DNA from: Deroplatys truncata
Taxonomy: Eukaryota; Arthropoda; Insecta; Mantodea; Mantidae
NCBI GenBank assembly: GCA_030765065.1
Contig: CM060975.1
Coordinates: forward strand, 198,556,507-198,620,506
DNA length: 64,000 nucleotides
Reading direction: 5' to 3'
Part shown: piece after piece, positions 21,901 through 32,729 of the stretch
How the letters are laid out: every line of letters begins with the position of its first letter
How positions within the stretch are numbered: the stretch's first letter is position 1
Notes under the pieces: generated by a model
What the model saw: the letters and a program-made list of their open reading frames with translations, nothing else
Told to the model about the DNA's origin: nothing
Database searches by the model: none
Position numbers and translations under genes: made by a program

Positions 21901-23330
21901 AATGGGGTAAGTTTTCTTGGAAACCTGCCTACAGTACTAGAAAGCCTAGAACGTACTTATTGAAAGTATTAAAGGAATATAAAATATACGAGTAAGAGTT
22001 AATCTTTACGAAAGCGAAAAATTGTAAACCTTGAAAAATGTTATTCACGAAATATAAGCATTTTACCGAAATATTATGAATAGGGCAATTTTGAGAGGAT
22101 ACTATTTACTCAACAGATTCACTGGAAACAGCAGGATAGATCTAATGAGCGACAATTTAGGTAAAAGAATACCACCAGAAATGGTGCCAGCATTTTGGAG
22201 GACAGCAGACTCACCAAAAGTCTACATATTTAACTGCAGGACGATTGGAAGAAGAGTTGAGGCAAGACGATAGAAACTGTGAAGCCAGAACAGGCAATAT
22301 CCTACTCCATGTGATAAGAAGAATGAAGCTTAAGATTTTGACGCACAGATTGAACATCGTTTACAATACAGAATGTAAAAACCGTAGTTCTCAAAGCGGT
22401 ATCAGACTTGTTTCAGAATATTACCTATATTTTATATTTTACTTATTTTTGTCCATAAGTGATAGACAAAAGTACATAGATGCAGTTTGGAATTCTGAAC
22501 ACGCTTGTCTTTCCCGTCATTCTTTAATTATTTGAATGAGTTTTCCCCTAATCTCGAGATTAAAAAAGAATGTAAGAAAATAGTTGTAAATTCTGAAAAA
22601 TTGTTTTCTCATATATTTCATAGATGTTCCTTTGTTAAATAATTATATTGGTTAGAATTATTATTTTTTTATCTCCCGCAAGTAAGCATAAATATATTAA
22701 ATATATTTTAGAAGGATGGTGTTCTTTTTATTACTAACTCTAAAATCTCACGGCGAGCTAATAAATGTACGCCAAAAGAATTAAAAAGAAAATAAACGCT
22801 TAGAAATAAATCGAAAATGCAGGACTGAAGTTACATAATTTTGTCTCATAACATAAAATGTTCAATAGTTCATGTTATGTATTTAGTTTTATCAGTGAGA
22901 AAATCGGCTTATGATGCATGGCACAGGTGTATTTTAGTGTTACTTATGTCACATGTCACAACAAAATAAAGACATAAAAATCGTAACATGGTCACACAGT
23001 GAAGTAATAAAGGACGCACTGCTCTTGTCTTTTGTCACCCACAGTCGGTAGCCATGTGGAGTATGAATTTTTTATGGTTTGAGATCCCGGTAGTTACCAT
23101 GTCACGCAATATATCCTTGTAGATAACATCATCGCTAGTTCAAGTTATGCTGGTGTAATGAGCCTGAAAGCATTTAGAAGTATTTACATGTATGATGAAA
23201 TGGTATTGCTTTCTCTAGAGGTATTAGAGTAGTTTCACAAAGTTAATTTTTTTAATAATTGGGTTATATCATGCAAGTAATTACAAAATACAGAGTGCAA
23301 TAGCGTTTCGCGATCCTAGAGGCTAGGTAG
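21901..23330. other. Unassigned AT-rich DNA
   Basis: ORFs at 22076-22273 and 22245-22535 overlap in a short stretch of less AT-rich sequence (22080-22400), but their products match no family I recognise and lack exon signals. The rest shows no repeat relatives. Confidence 0.35.
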
Positions 23331-23382
23331 TACCACCACCACCACCACCACCACCACCATCACCACCACCACCACCACCACC
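23331..23382 (+). repeat. ACC microsatellite
   Basis: About seventeen ACC units with one AC(C/A)TC interruption. Translation on the minus strand gives glycine or valine tracts, which explains the antisense ORFs there. Confidence 0.95.
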
Positions 23383-23742
23383 CAATCTGCCATAGGAATT
23401 TTGTACGTACTTAGCCTCTGCGATGAAAACATGTATGGTAGGAGCCTCACGGGGGCTTTGCAACCAGGAGTGATTCGCTGCAATGCACGCTGCAGGTCTA
23501 ACCACAAAGTGCCCTTGGACCCCTGCGAACCCATGGGCTGCAGAGGCGTCCCCGACAAGGGAAATGTGATGTCAGCAGAGGTCAAATCTGCGAAGATCTT
23601 AACAAGTATCAGGTACCTGTACGCGAATCACAACGGAGTTTTACATATCCCTGTGAAGGATCCGCGCTATGGAAAGGATAAAAAGATAACAATGACAGAA
23701 AAGAGCAACTTGTGGAAATTCCCATCCGGAAAGAATCGGATT
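23383..23742 (+). other. Balanced-composition segment with unrecognised ORF start
   Basis: The ORF 23401-23877 has about 115 codons outside the adjacent HINE-like copy, with cysteines spaced CNARC, PCEPMGC. No homologue recognised; it runs directly into H9, so the C-terminus is repeat-derived. It could be a captured or old coding fragment. Confidence 0.2.
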
Positions 23743-24100
23743 CTTTACATTCACATGACTTTCTCCACTATCTATCGCTTATTAGTGGGTATGAAAATTA
23801 TTCTTACGAAAGTTTATTTTCCTATCTACGTCATTTTAATGAGAAACCTTTCTGAAAATAGCTGCATTTCTTTGTAGATACAAAGGGAACAGTGATAGCC
23901 GAATGTTTAACAACTGGACGCTATACGATGGCCTTAAAATTGCATACTCTTTCTACGACATAGCGAAAAACAACTGTAAATCAATAGGACTTGAAAAGCA
24001 TGTGGATATATTGAACAATCGACCAATAATAACGGATATCTCGAAATGCCTGATTTAAAAAAGAAATGTTTGAAATAAATTTTGTTTTAAAGAGATCTAC
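23743..24100 (+). mobile_element. HINE-like copy H9 (subfamily B), 5' half, arm of an inverted pair
   Basis: Begins TTTACATTCACATGACTTTC, then CTATCGCTTATTAGTGGGTA, and runs to GAGATCTACATTTTTATGCA. There it meets an inverted copy of the same element instead of its own 3' half. Confidence 0.8.
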
Positions 24101-24606
24101 ATTTTTATGCAGTTATGAATTTTCTGGAAATAACCTCTGAAATCCTCTTCATTTGGAATGAATTTTGTATAATCTTTTATAACTGCTAAACATCAAGCGA
24201 TAGACGTAAACGTACTACACAAAATTGTAGATCTCTTTAAAATACACAATTCATGTTGAATACCTTCTGTGACATAAGCTATTTCTGAGATATCCGTTAT
24301 TAATGGTTCGAATTGTAAATTACTTGACCTTTCTTTAAAGTCTTGTCTATATTCAGTTGTTTCTTGCGATTGCATGGAAACAGTGTGAAATTTTAAGACC
24401 AGCGAATAGCGTACAGTTCTTAAACAATTGACTATCGTTGTTCTCTTTGTATCTATAACGAAATGTGTAATGTAGCCATTTCTGCAAAGGTTTATTTGGA
24501 TTAAAATGACGTAGAAAGAAAAATAAGCTTTAGTAAGATTAGTTTGTATACCCACTAATAAACGATAGAGGGTAGAAAAGGTCATGTGAGTGCGTCACAT
24601 CAGATT
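24101..24606 (-). mobile_element. HINE-like copy H10 (subfamily B), inverted relative to H9
   Basis: Reads as the complement of the subfamily-B 5' half and ends GGGTAGAAAAGGTCATGTGA, GTGCGTCACATCAGA on the plus strand. Together with H9 it forms a foldback with arms of roughly 350 bp whose 5' termini face outward. The ORF 24193-24585 is repeat sequence. Confidence 0.8.
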
Positions 24607-24904
24607 TTGTTTCTATTTACATCATAATCTAGATAAATGTTTGCAGTAGTAGCTACATTACACATTTAGTTACAGATACTGGTCGATTTTTTCATCGTGG
24701 CATGGTTATTTATATGCGCAGTTGGATAAGTCCATTTGTCTTCTGGGAGGCGTGTTGGGTCAGTAGCAGCAGAGCAGCAGGCGCGTACACTATGTGAGAT
24801 TAGATGACATCACCACACGTTTAGAGGAGTGTTTGTTCCATTCAGGGGGAATATTGCCAGCCGTTTTCCCCCACCCTAGACTACCTTTTCACGGCGAAAC
24901 AATC
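24607..24904. other. Unassigned DNA
   Basis: Contains a purine/GC-richer patch around 24740-24800 with repeated AGCAGC; nothing recognisable. Confidence 0.35.
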
Positions 24905-25380
24905 GACCTATACAAATGAAACAGCGACAGTCAAACGTATAGGAACCGGATGATATATGCTGATCTTAAAATTCCATACTCTTTTCCATGACATTGACAA
25001 ACAATTGAAAATCGACAGGACTTGAAAAGGACGACAAAGTATTGAACAATTCAACCAATAATAACGGTTATCGCGGAATTGGCTTATACCACAAAAAATT
25101 TCTTTGAAATAAATTGTGTATGTTTAAGAGATCTACGTTTCGTGTGAAGTACGTTTTCGTCTGTTGCTTAACGTTTACCAGTTAGACTACATAATACAAA
25201 ATTCCTGACAAATAAACAGGACTTCACGGATTATTCCCAGATTTTTCAAGATATACTTTTATGCATCATGTAAATATCTTTAATATATGGTATGTTAATC
25301 AAATTCGTTAGGACTTATTTCTGAGAACGCTTTTTGTTTTTACTCAGGGGATCTCAAAGCATCTATTTACGGTGAAATCT
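24905..25380 (+). mobile_element. HINE-like copy H11 (subfamily B), truncated both ends
   Basis: Matches the interior from CAGCGACAGTCAAACG through AATAATAACGGTTATCGCGG and the core to CGGTGAAATCTCGG, where it stops. The microsatellite slot is deleted. Confidence 0.7.
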
Positions 25381-25852
25381 CGGCATGCCAACCTCGACCA
25401 GGTTGGCCGGCAACGGACACTCAACCATGGACGTCCCAAATTCGAACTCCCTTAGCCGTCCTACTTGAAAGGTTTCAATGTTGTAATAAGAATTGATTGT
25501 AATAGATAATATCATAAGATATTTCGAGATAATCGAATAAATTCCCGAATGCTTAGTACAAAATAACTTATAGATGAAACTTAAAAATCTCCAGTGATAT
25601 TCATTAAAACAAGGTTTATAAACCTCAGGACCGATAGAGCAGAGCACCGAGCGCTCAGGTTAACAGCTCCCTTGACGGAGTGCGCGTGTCTTTAACTCAG
25701 TAGTAAGGAGTGAACCATGTCCTTGAGCCGTCACAAAGTTCAAGTGAGCGGTTAATAGACTTTCAACTTATGCTATGGGTCCTCGAGATTACATGCATAA
25801 TTATGACTATTTATTCAATAAAATCTATATAAATACTGCGTTATTAAAAAAA
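25381..25852. other. Unassigned DNA with a short perfect hairpin
   Basis: GCCAACCT-CGACC-AGGTTGGC (8-bp stem) lies at 25387-25407. The remainder is AT-rich with no recognised element. Confidence 0.35.
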
Positions 25853-26187
25853 TCTGATGTATTGGACTCGCATGACTTTCTATACTATTGTACAAACTGT
25901 TTTTACAAACGCTTATTCTCCACCTACTTCACATTAATCGAGATAAACATTTGCAGAAACCATTTTATTGCTAATTTTCTTATAGGTGCAAGGGGAATGT
26001 GGTGGGCTTTAAGCTATAAACAAATATTTTAAAAGCTGGTTGCTGTGTGGAGCACTCCGTTCTCTTTGCATGTCCAGGACATTTAAAAAGAAACACAAAA
26101 AAAAATCTCATTTGAGAAAAAGCATAAATATTGGAAAATTCAAACAATAACAAGGAATGGTAGAATCAGATGACTGAAAAATTCAAT

Positions 26188-26259
26188 GCCATTGCCGGGA
26201 TTTGAACCACGGATCTCCCGGTCTCCGTCCGGTTGCTCTAACCACTGAGCTACCATGGC
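26188..26259 (-). other. tRNA-like unit 1 of composite element
   Basis: 72 nt with A-box TAGCTCAGTGGTTAGAG and B-box GGTTCAAATCC. The acceptor halves GCCATGG and CAATGGC pair at six of seven positions. It differs from unit 2 at one base. The anticodon loop reads ACGGAGA, lacking the U33 of real tRNAs, so it is tRNA-derived, not a tRNA gene. Confidence 0.75.
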
Positions 26260-26428
26260 AACATGCCGACACGACATTAAATTCTCCAGCTGATTCGCAT
26301 TTTTCCCGGTAAACCACAAGGAGATCTCAATATGTATTGAGATGCCATACCCCAATGGCGACTTACATTTACTGTAAGTACTTTAAGTTCCGGGCTTTAT
26401 AGTTGCAACCACTATTAGGTCAATTAAT

Positions 26429-26656
26429 GGAATTAATTGTTTTTTCACACAAGCCGTGTGTTGGACAGGGTTGGAAAGGTAGAATCAGATGACTGAAAAA
26501 TTCAATGCCATGGTAGCTCAGTGGTTAGAGCAACCGGACGGAGACCGGGAGATCCGTGGTTCAAATCCCGGCTATGGCATTGAATTTTTCAGTCATCTGA
26601 TTCTACCTTTCCAACCCTGTCCAACACACGGCTTGTGTGAAAAAACAATTAATTCC
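26429..26656. repeat. Perfect 82-bp inverted repeat around a 64-nt tRNA-like core
   Basis: Arms 26429-26510 and 26575-26656 are complementary at every position. The inner arm ends form part of the tRNA-like acceptor stem. Perfect identity implies a recent origin or active correction. Confidence 0.95.
26507..26578 (+). other. tRNA-like unit 2 of composite element
   Basis: 72 nt with GCCATGG pairing to CTATGGC (seven pairs including one G-T), the D-arm TAGCTCAGTGGTTAGAGC, the anticodon stem CCGG/CCGG with loop ACGGAGA (nominal anticodon GGA) and the B-box GGTTCAAATCC. The lack of U33, and of the long variable arm expected of a serine tRNA, argues against a functional tRNA. Confidence 0.75.
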
Positions 26657-27218
26657 AATAACAAGGAATGTCTCAATAAAATGCTTCATTGGACAAAAAA
26701 TTATGCGACATAAATTGTGTGTTTTAACGAGAACTATGCTTTTTGTGTAGTAAAATTTTGTCTATCTCTTACGATTTACTAGTTATGCAAAAGGCATTCA
26801 AAATAAAGAGGACTTTTGGGGAAATTCCCAGAAAATTAAAAATATTTCATTTCCAATAAACGTAGGCTATTTTAACCAAATTTTAGAGCCATTTTTTGAG
26901 AAAATCGAAAATTTCGAAAAATGTTCCATATAAGGGGCAGTCTAGGGTGAGTGGACTTTATTGAAAATGTTCCTGTCGCATCTTTGAAAGATACTGAACC
27001 TAAATACCAAGTTTGGTATTTATCCGATTTTTCGTTTTTGAGTTATGCTGTTCATAGTCGCACACACACATCCACACACATGCAGACATGTTTCAAAAAT
27101 TCTTTATTTGGATTCAGGACGCCTCAAAACATGTATTTGCGGTAAAATCTGGGTATCGACTTTTTGGGTGAAATGAAATGCCATACTTCCCCTGCTTACT
27201 ATACGTAACACAGAAAGT

Positions 27219-27539
27219 AAAAATAAATAATGAATGAATGTAATTTCTATTTACGTTCCACAGAATGCACTGAGAAGCATGCACATGCAAATGTGCTCTT
27301 ATCTAACTTACTTTACAATTTTGTTTGCCCAAAGTTTTTAACCAAACCATTATTTTCTGCAGTTTAACTAATATTGTCTCATATTTAATACTTTATGCTT
27401 ATCAAAACCGAATTGAATATTTACCAAGCTTTAGAAAAAAAATGTCGGATATAATTGTCTCAAATGTATTACAAAGCATGTCATTCAGCAGGAGATTTTC
27501 CATATTTCCAATACAAAGAAAGAAGAAAGAGTTATAACA
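27219..27539. other. Unassigned AT-rich DNA
   Basis: The ORF 27325-27537 is AT-biased and has no recognisable motif. Confidence 0.35.
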
Positions 27540-28833
27540 AGTTTAAACAAAATTCCTTCCGTATGAAGAGGACTTCAAAGGTATTCCCAGACAATTCAAG
27601 ATATACATTTTATTTGTCAAGCTTTTAATATATGGTATTTTAATCAAAACTGTCAGAGCCATATTTTAGAAAATAGAAAATTTAGAAAAAAAAACTGTTC
27701 CTTGTAAAATGTAGTTTGAGGTGTATTGAAAATGTTCGTGTCGCATCTTTGGAAGGCACTAAAACCAAATTCCAAGTGTGGTATTTACACAACTTTTCAT
27801 TTTTGAGTTATGCTGATCATAGACACACACACACACACACATGACATTTTTACTTTCTCTACTACGTATAGTAAGCAAGGGAAGTATTGTATTCCACCCA
27901 AAAATTCGACACCGAGATTTCACCGCAAATATATGTTTTGAGACCCCCTGAATCCAAAAAAAAAGCCTTCTTGGATACATGTCCGTGTGTGTGTCCGTAT
28001 GTGTGTCTGTGAACAGCATAACTCAGAAACGAACTTTCGGATAAACACACGGTATAATAGGTTCAGTATCTTCCAGAGATGCGACACGAAGGTTTTCAAG
28101 AAAATCCCCACACCCCAGATTACACTTTACATGAAACATTTCTCGAAAATTTTAATTTTCTCAAAAATGGCTCTAACGATTTTGCTTAAAATATCATATG
28201 TTTAAGATATTTTCATGACAAATGAAATGTATATCTCGAATTATCTGGGAATGTCTCCAAAAGTATTCTTCATTATGAACGACTTTTGTATAACTGGTAA
28301 ACAATAAAAGATATACAAAATTTTACTACACAAAAAATGTAGATGCGTTAAAATACGCAATTTATGTCATATACATTTTTTTTGTTGAGTGCACCATTTT
28401 CGAGATATTGCTTGTTATTCCCTTAAATTTTCCAATACTTATACTTTTTCTCAAATTCGTTATTCATTTTTTTTGTCCTGGTAATGCAAAGAGAATGGAA
28501 TACTCCACATAGCAACCAGCTCTTAAAATATTTGACTATCGCTTAAAGCGTAGCAATTCCCCTTGCATTTACAAGAAAATTAGCAATAAGATTAACATCT
28601 CTATTAACATGAAGCATATGGAGAATAAGCGTTTGTAAAAATAGTTTGTACAAGAGTAGAGAAAGTCATGTGAGAGTAACAATCAGATTTTTCTAGAAGA
28701 CTTTCTTTTTTTTGGGGGGGTGTTTCAGTTGACCTCAAAGTATGCATGTATTTCCGATGAAATCTCGTTATGAATTTTTGAGTGGAATGCAATGCCTTCT
28801 CTGCCTACTAGGTACGTGGTAGAGAAAGTAAAA
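27540..28833 (+). mobile_element. HINE-like copy H13, split by H14
   Basis: The left part (core from AAATTCCTTCCGTATGAAGA to the ACACACAC run at 27840) is separated from the right part, which restarts at about 28695 and ends TACGTGGTAGAGAAAGTAAAAA-type. H14 lies exactly in the microsatellite slot. The 5' half is missing. Confidence 0.8.
27852..28687 (-). mobile_element. HINE-like copy H14 (subfamily A), full length, inside H13
   Basis: Opens ACTTTCTCTACTACGTATAG and closes GTAGAGAAAGTCATGTGAGA, then GTAACAATCAGA. Flanks are T runs. Low decay and nesting in an older copy show more than one round of activity. Confidence 0.9.
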
Positions 28834-28960
28834 AGACATGTTTTATTCACAGAGGTACTTGAGAATTGCATAAGTATTTATTGTTGTCAGCTGGGAAGGT
28901 TCGCGAATTGGCGAAAAACGAAAACATTTGATTATTATTAACTGAAACAAATTATTATAT

Positions 28961-29785
28961 TGTTACATTCACATGACTTTTCTACCTAATCTTCTACAAC
29001 TAATCTTACAAACGCTTTTTCTCCTATCTGCTTCATGTTAATCGAGATAAACATTTGTAGAAATGGTTTTGTTATATGTCGTTGCTGATACAAAAAGAAT
29101 AAAGTAGTGTTAAGCGACAGTGAAATGCATCGCTATTTGATGTTATTGCGACTTTATGTGCTGGCTTTGGAGTTGCGTTGTCTTTGCATGAATGCCAGAA
29201 CAATAAACGAATAGTATAAGTATGTGAAAATTCGAAACAATAACAAAGAATATCTTGGAAATGGTTAACGCTACAAAAATTGTTATTCGACATAAATTGT
29301 GTGCTTTATCGAGATATACATTTTTTGTGCTATAGGTTTTGTCTATCTCTTACGGTTAACCAATTATCTATAAGTCAACTCAGTGAAGAGCAGTTGACAT
29401 GTAATTTGAAGAAAACTCAAAGTATACATTTTATTTGCCACGAGATTATCTTAAACATATGATATTTCAACCAAAATCGGTAGGGCCAATTTTAAGAAAA
29501 TGAAAAACAACGAAAAAAATGTCATATAAACAGTAGTTTGGGGCTGGGGATTTTCTTGAAGAATCTTTGTGTCGCATCTTTGGAAGACACTGAACCGAAA
29601 TACCAAGTTTGTATTTATCGGACTTTTCATTTTTGAGTTATGCTTTTCACACACACCATAGAAGCATAGAGTTTTCTAAAAATATTGTTTTATTCAGGGA
29701 GCCTCAAAACATGTATTTTAGATGAAATTTCGTTATTGAAATTTCAAATTAAATGCAACTCTTTCTAAGTAAGTAACACAGAATA
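28961..29785 (+). mobile_element. HINE-like copy H15, decayed
   Basis: Begins TTGTTACATTCACATGACTT then TCTACCTAATCTTCTAC and a subfamily-A-like CTATCTGCTTCATGTTAATC. It continues through the core (29400-29650) and ends near AAGTAACACAGAATAAAAA. The microsatellite is almost lost. Confidence 0.75.
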
Positions 29786-29796
29786 AAAACGTTGTA

Positions 29797-30069
29797 TTGA
29801 GAGAGCGCTACATAAGATTTGAGTGGAAACCAAATCTTCGTCAGCAGTTTATGCGAGGAATGAAGACAGCGTTTAAGGGTACGTGTACAGGTGTATGCAT
29901 AAATGGTGGAGGGAATTTCCTTGGGCTTATCGCCAAGATTGATGGTGGTAAGGATGACAGAGCACAGTGCATCGCTGTCTTCTCCAGGGAGTCCTCCAGC
30001 GTATTTATGAACACAGAACTATGTAATAATCTGAGACTCGGGCATCTCGGATTTAATTTCGCGGACTGA
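29797..30069 (+). CDS. Unrecognised ORF in balanced-composition segment (doubtful gene)
   Basis: 90 codons, begun just after H15. It contains FLGLIAKIDGGKDDRAQC and a glycine-rich stretch. The segment to 30220 is less AT-rich than its surroundings. An overlapping minus-strand ORF (30019-30219, 66 codons) also looks non-random, so the coding strand is ambiguous. No family recognised; no splice context. It may be an old transposon or host fragment. Confidence 0.2.
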   Translation: MRERYIRFEWKPNLRQQFMRGMKTAFKGTCTGVCINGGGNFLGLIAKIDGGKDDRAQCIAVFSRESSSVFMNTELCNNLRLGHLGFNFAD

Positions 30070-30411
30070 TTTCACACAGTTAATCACCCGGCATAGCTGG
30101 GCCGCCGGGCGGTGCTCCGAGGGGGTGGCACAGCTTACAGGGGTGTACATCATCGCTGCGGCACCTTGTGTTATTGGGTATCCGCTCAAGGTCTCTACAA
30201 GGGCTGCCTTTTGTTTCATTTTCGATAAGGATGGGCAGAAAATAATGTAACGGTTACGGTTGTAACGGTTACCTCAATGTGAAGCTTATTAAAGCAATGG
30301 AGATATACAGCAACTAGTTACCTATTAACGGTTACAAAAGGAACGAATACAAAGTAACTAGTTACCCCGTAGCGGTTACCAAAGTAACGAATGCAGTAAC
30401 TAGTTTACCCA

Positions 30412-30608
30412 TTTTTAATTTTTTTTAAGTTCCCTTGTTTTACCCAGTTTATGATACTGTGCTTTTATTGTTTTCGTTACCGCTTATGACCGCAACACAC
30501 ATACACACACAAACACCCATGCCCATGGCGGGACTCGAACCCGCAACCCTCAGCCTGGCGGAGCGCCGGAGCTATACACTCCAGTGACCACGGCTACGAG
30601 GGCCGGCA
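30412..30608 (-). mobile_element. tRNA-derived SINE near the start of the satellite
   Basis: On the minus strand CCCTCGTAGCCGTGGTCACT (A-box-like) and TTGCGGGTTCGAGTCCCGCC (B-box) head a short element containing TGTGTGTGTATGTGTG. It interrupts GTAACTAGTT-type repeat sequence on both sides. Confidence 0.7.
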
Positions 30609-30610
30609 TG

Positions 30611-32600
30611 CATTTACACTTACAAAAGTAACGAATACAAAATAACTAGTTACCCAGTAACGGTTACCAAAGTAACGAAGGCAGTAACTAGCTACCCATT
30701 TACACTTACAAAAGTAAGGAATGCAAAGTAACTAGTTACCCACTAACGGTTACCAAAGTAACGAAGACAGTAACTAGTTACCCATTTACACTTACAAAAG
30801 TAAGGAATGCAAAGTAACTAGTTACCCAGTAACGGTTACCAAAGTAACGAAGACAGTAACTAGTTACCCATTTACGATTACAAAAGTAAGGAATGCAAAG
30901 TAACTAGTTACCTAGTAACGGTTACCAAAGTAACGAAGACAGTAACTAGCTACCCATTTACACTTACAAAAGTAAGGAATGCAAAGTAACTAGTTACCCA
31001 CTAACGGTTACCAAAGTAACGAAGACAGTAACTAGTTACCCATTTACGATTACAAAAGTAAGGAATGCAAAGTAACTAGTTACCTAGTAACGGTTACCAA
31101 AGTAACGAAGACAGTAACTGGTTACCCATTTACACTTACAAAAGTAAGGAATGCAAAGTAACTAGTTACCCAGTAACGGTTACCAAAGTAACGAAGACAG
31201 TAACTAGTTACCCATTTACGCTTACAAAAGTAAGGAATGCAAAGTAACTAGTTACCCAGTAACGGTTACCAAAGTAACGAAGACAGTAACTAGTTACCCA
31301 TTTACACTTACAAAAGTAAGGAATGCAAAGTAACTAGTTACCCAGTAACGGTTACCAAAGTAACGAAGACAGTAACTAGTTACCCATTTACGCTTACAAA
31401 AGTAAGGAATGCAAAGTAACTAGTTATCCAGTAACGGTTACCAAAGTAACGAAGACAGTAACTAGTTACCCATTTAGACTTACAAAAGTAAGGAATGCAA
31501 AGTAACTAGTTACCCAGTAACGGTTACCAAAGTAACGAAGACAGTAACTAGTTACCCATTTACACTTACAAAAGTAAGGAATGCAAAGTAACTAGTTACC
31601 CAGTAACGGTTACCAAAGTAACGAAGACAGTAACTAGTTACCCATTTACGCTTACAAAAGTAAGGAATGCAAAGTAACTAGTTACCCAGTAACGGTTACC
31701 AAAGTAACGAAGACAGTAACTAGTTACCCATTTACACTTACAAAAGTAAGGAATGCAAAGTAACTAGTTACCCAGTAACGGTTACCAAAGTAACGAAGAC
31801 AGTAACTAGTTACCCATTTACGCTTACAAAAGTAAGGAATGCAAAGTAACTAGTTACCCAGTAACGGTTACCAAAGTAACGAAGACAGTAACTAGTTACC
31901 CATTTACGCTTACAAAAGTAAGGAATGCAAAGTAACTAGTTACCCAGTAACGGTTACCAAAGTAACGAAGACAGTAACTAGTTACCCATTTACGCTTACA
32001 AAAGTAAGGAATGCAAAGTAACTAGTTACCCAGTAACGGTTACCAAAGTAACGAAGACAGTAACTAGTTACCCAAATACGCTTACAAAAGTAAGGAATGC
32101 AAAGTAACTAGTTACCCAGTAACGGTTACCAAAGTAACGAAGACAGTAACTAGTTACCCATTTACTCTTACAAAAGTAAGGAATGCAAAGTAACTAGTTA
32201 CCCAGTAACGGTTAACAAAGTAACGAAGACAGTAACTAGTTACCCATTTACACTTACAAAAGTAAGGAATGCAAAGTAACTAGTTACCCAGTAACGGTTA
32301 CCAAAGTAACGAAGACAGTAACTAGTTACCCATTTACGCTTACAAAAGTAAGGAATGCAAAGTAACTAGTTACCCAGTAACGGTTACCAAAGTAACGAAG
32401 ACAGTAACTAGTTACCCATTTACGCTTAGGTACAAAAGTAACGAATACAAAGTAACTAGTTACCCAGTAACGGTTACCAAGGTAACGAAGACAGTAACTA
32501 GTTACCCATTTACACTTACAAAAGTAACGAATACAAAGTAACTAGTTACCTAATACCGCTTATCAAAGTAACGAAGACAGTAACTCGCTATCCCTTTAAA
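30611..32600 (+). repeat. 86-bp satellite array, about 23 units
   Basis: A regular 86-base period (unit starts at 30755, 30841, 30927, 31013). Each unit has two related halves of 41 and 45 bases, both carrying AGTAACTAGTTACCCA; one half ends CAGTAACGGTTACC. The words TAACTAGTTA and GTAACGGTTAC are palindromic or nearly so. Units are nearly identical over most of the array and more diverged at the edges. No ORF. Confidence 0.97.
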
Positions 32601-32729
32601 GGTTAGCATGCCTGGGTGACATTCACTGCATTTGCATTAGTAGCACTTATCGGGAACCAGTTACCTTAACCCGTTACACAGCATTTATTTCCTCTGCAAG
32701 ACATCGTGAGTGGCACTGTAGATAGAATA

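Larger units (their letters stand above)
26159..26656. mobile_element. Composite element: two opposed tRNA-like units, perfect 82-bp inverted repeat, 13-bp target duplication
   Basis: Flanked by perfect AATAACAAGGAAT copies at 26146-26158 and 26657-26669, so it is one insertion into H12. Plus-strand order: a 29-nt tract ending TTCAAT; a 72-nt tRNA-like unit on the minus strand; about 170 nt of spacer; an 82-nt arm (GGAATTAATTGTTTTTTCAC...); a second 72-nt tRNA-like unit on the plus strand; and the exact complement of the arm. The left tract copies the inner end of the arm. A 13-bp duplication fits LINE-type retroposition; the palindrome is unusual for a SINE. No ORF of its own. Confidence 0.9.
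25853..27218 (+). mobile_element. HINE-like copy H12 (subfamily A), split by a composite element
   Basis: Starts TCTGATGTATTGGACTCGCA and contains TTTGAGAAAAAGCATAAA. It is interrupted at 26159-26656, resumes with TCTCAATAAAATGCTTCATT and the core, has CGCACACACACATCCACACA in the slot, and ends ACAGAAAGTAAAAA. The duplicated AATAACAAGGAAT at the interruption matches the normal family sequence. Confidence 0.85.

Noticed and set aside
23316..23585. Glycine/valine-rich protein on the minus strand
   Set aside because: Produced by translation of the ACC microsatellite.
24193..24585. 130-codon minus-strand gene
   Set aside because: Entirely inside HINE-like copy H10; other copies carry stops at the same places.
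26507..26578. Functional tRNA-Ser gene
   Set aside because: The nominal anticodon is GGA, but U33 is missing, the long variable arm of serine tRNAs is absent, and the unit is part of a retroposed composite element with a near-identical inverted twin.
30611..32600. CRISPR array
   Set aside because: Units are contiguous tandem repeats with no unique spacers, in a eukaryotic transposon-rich setting.
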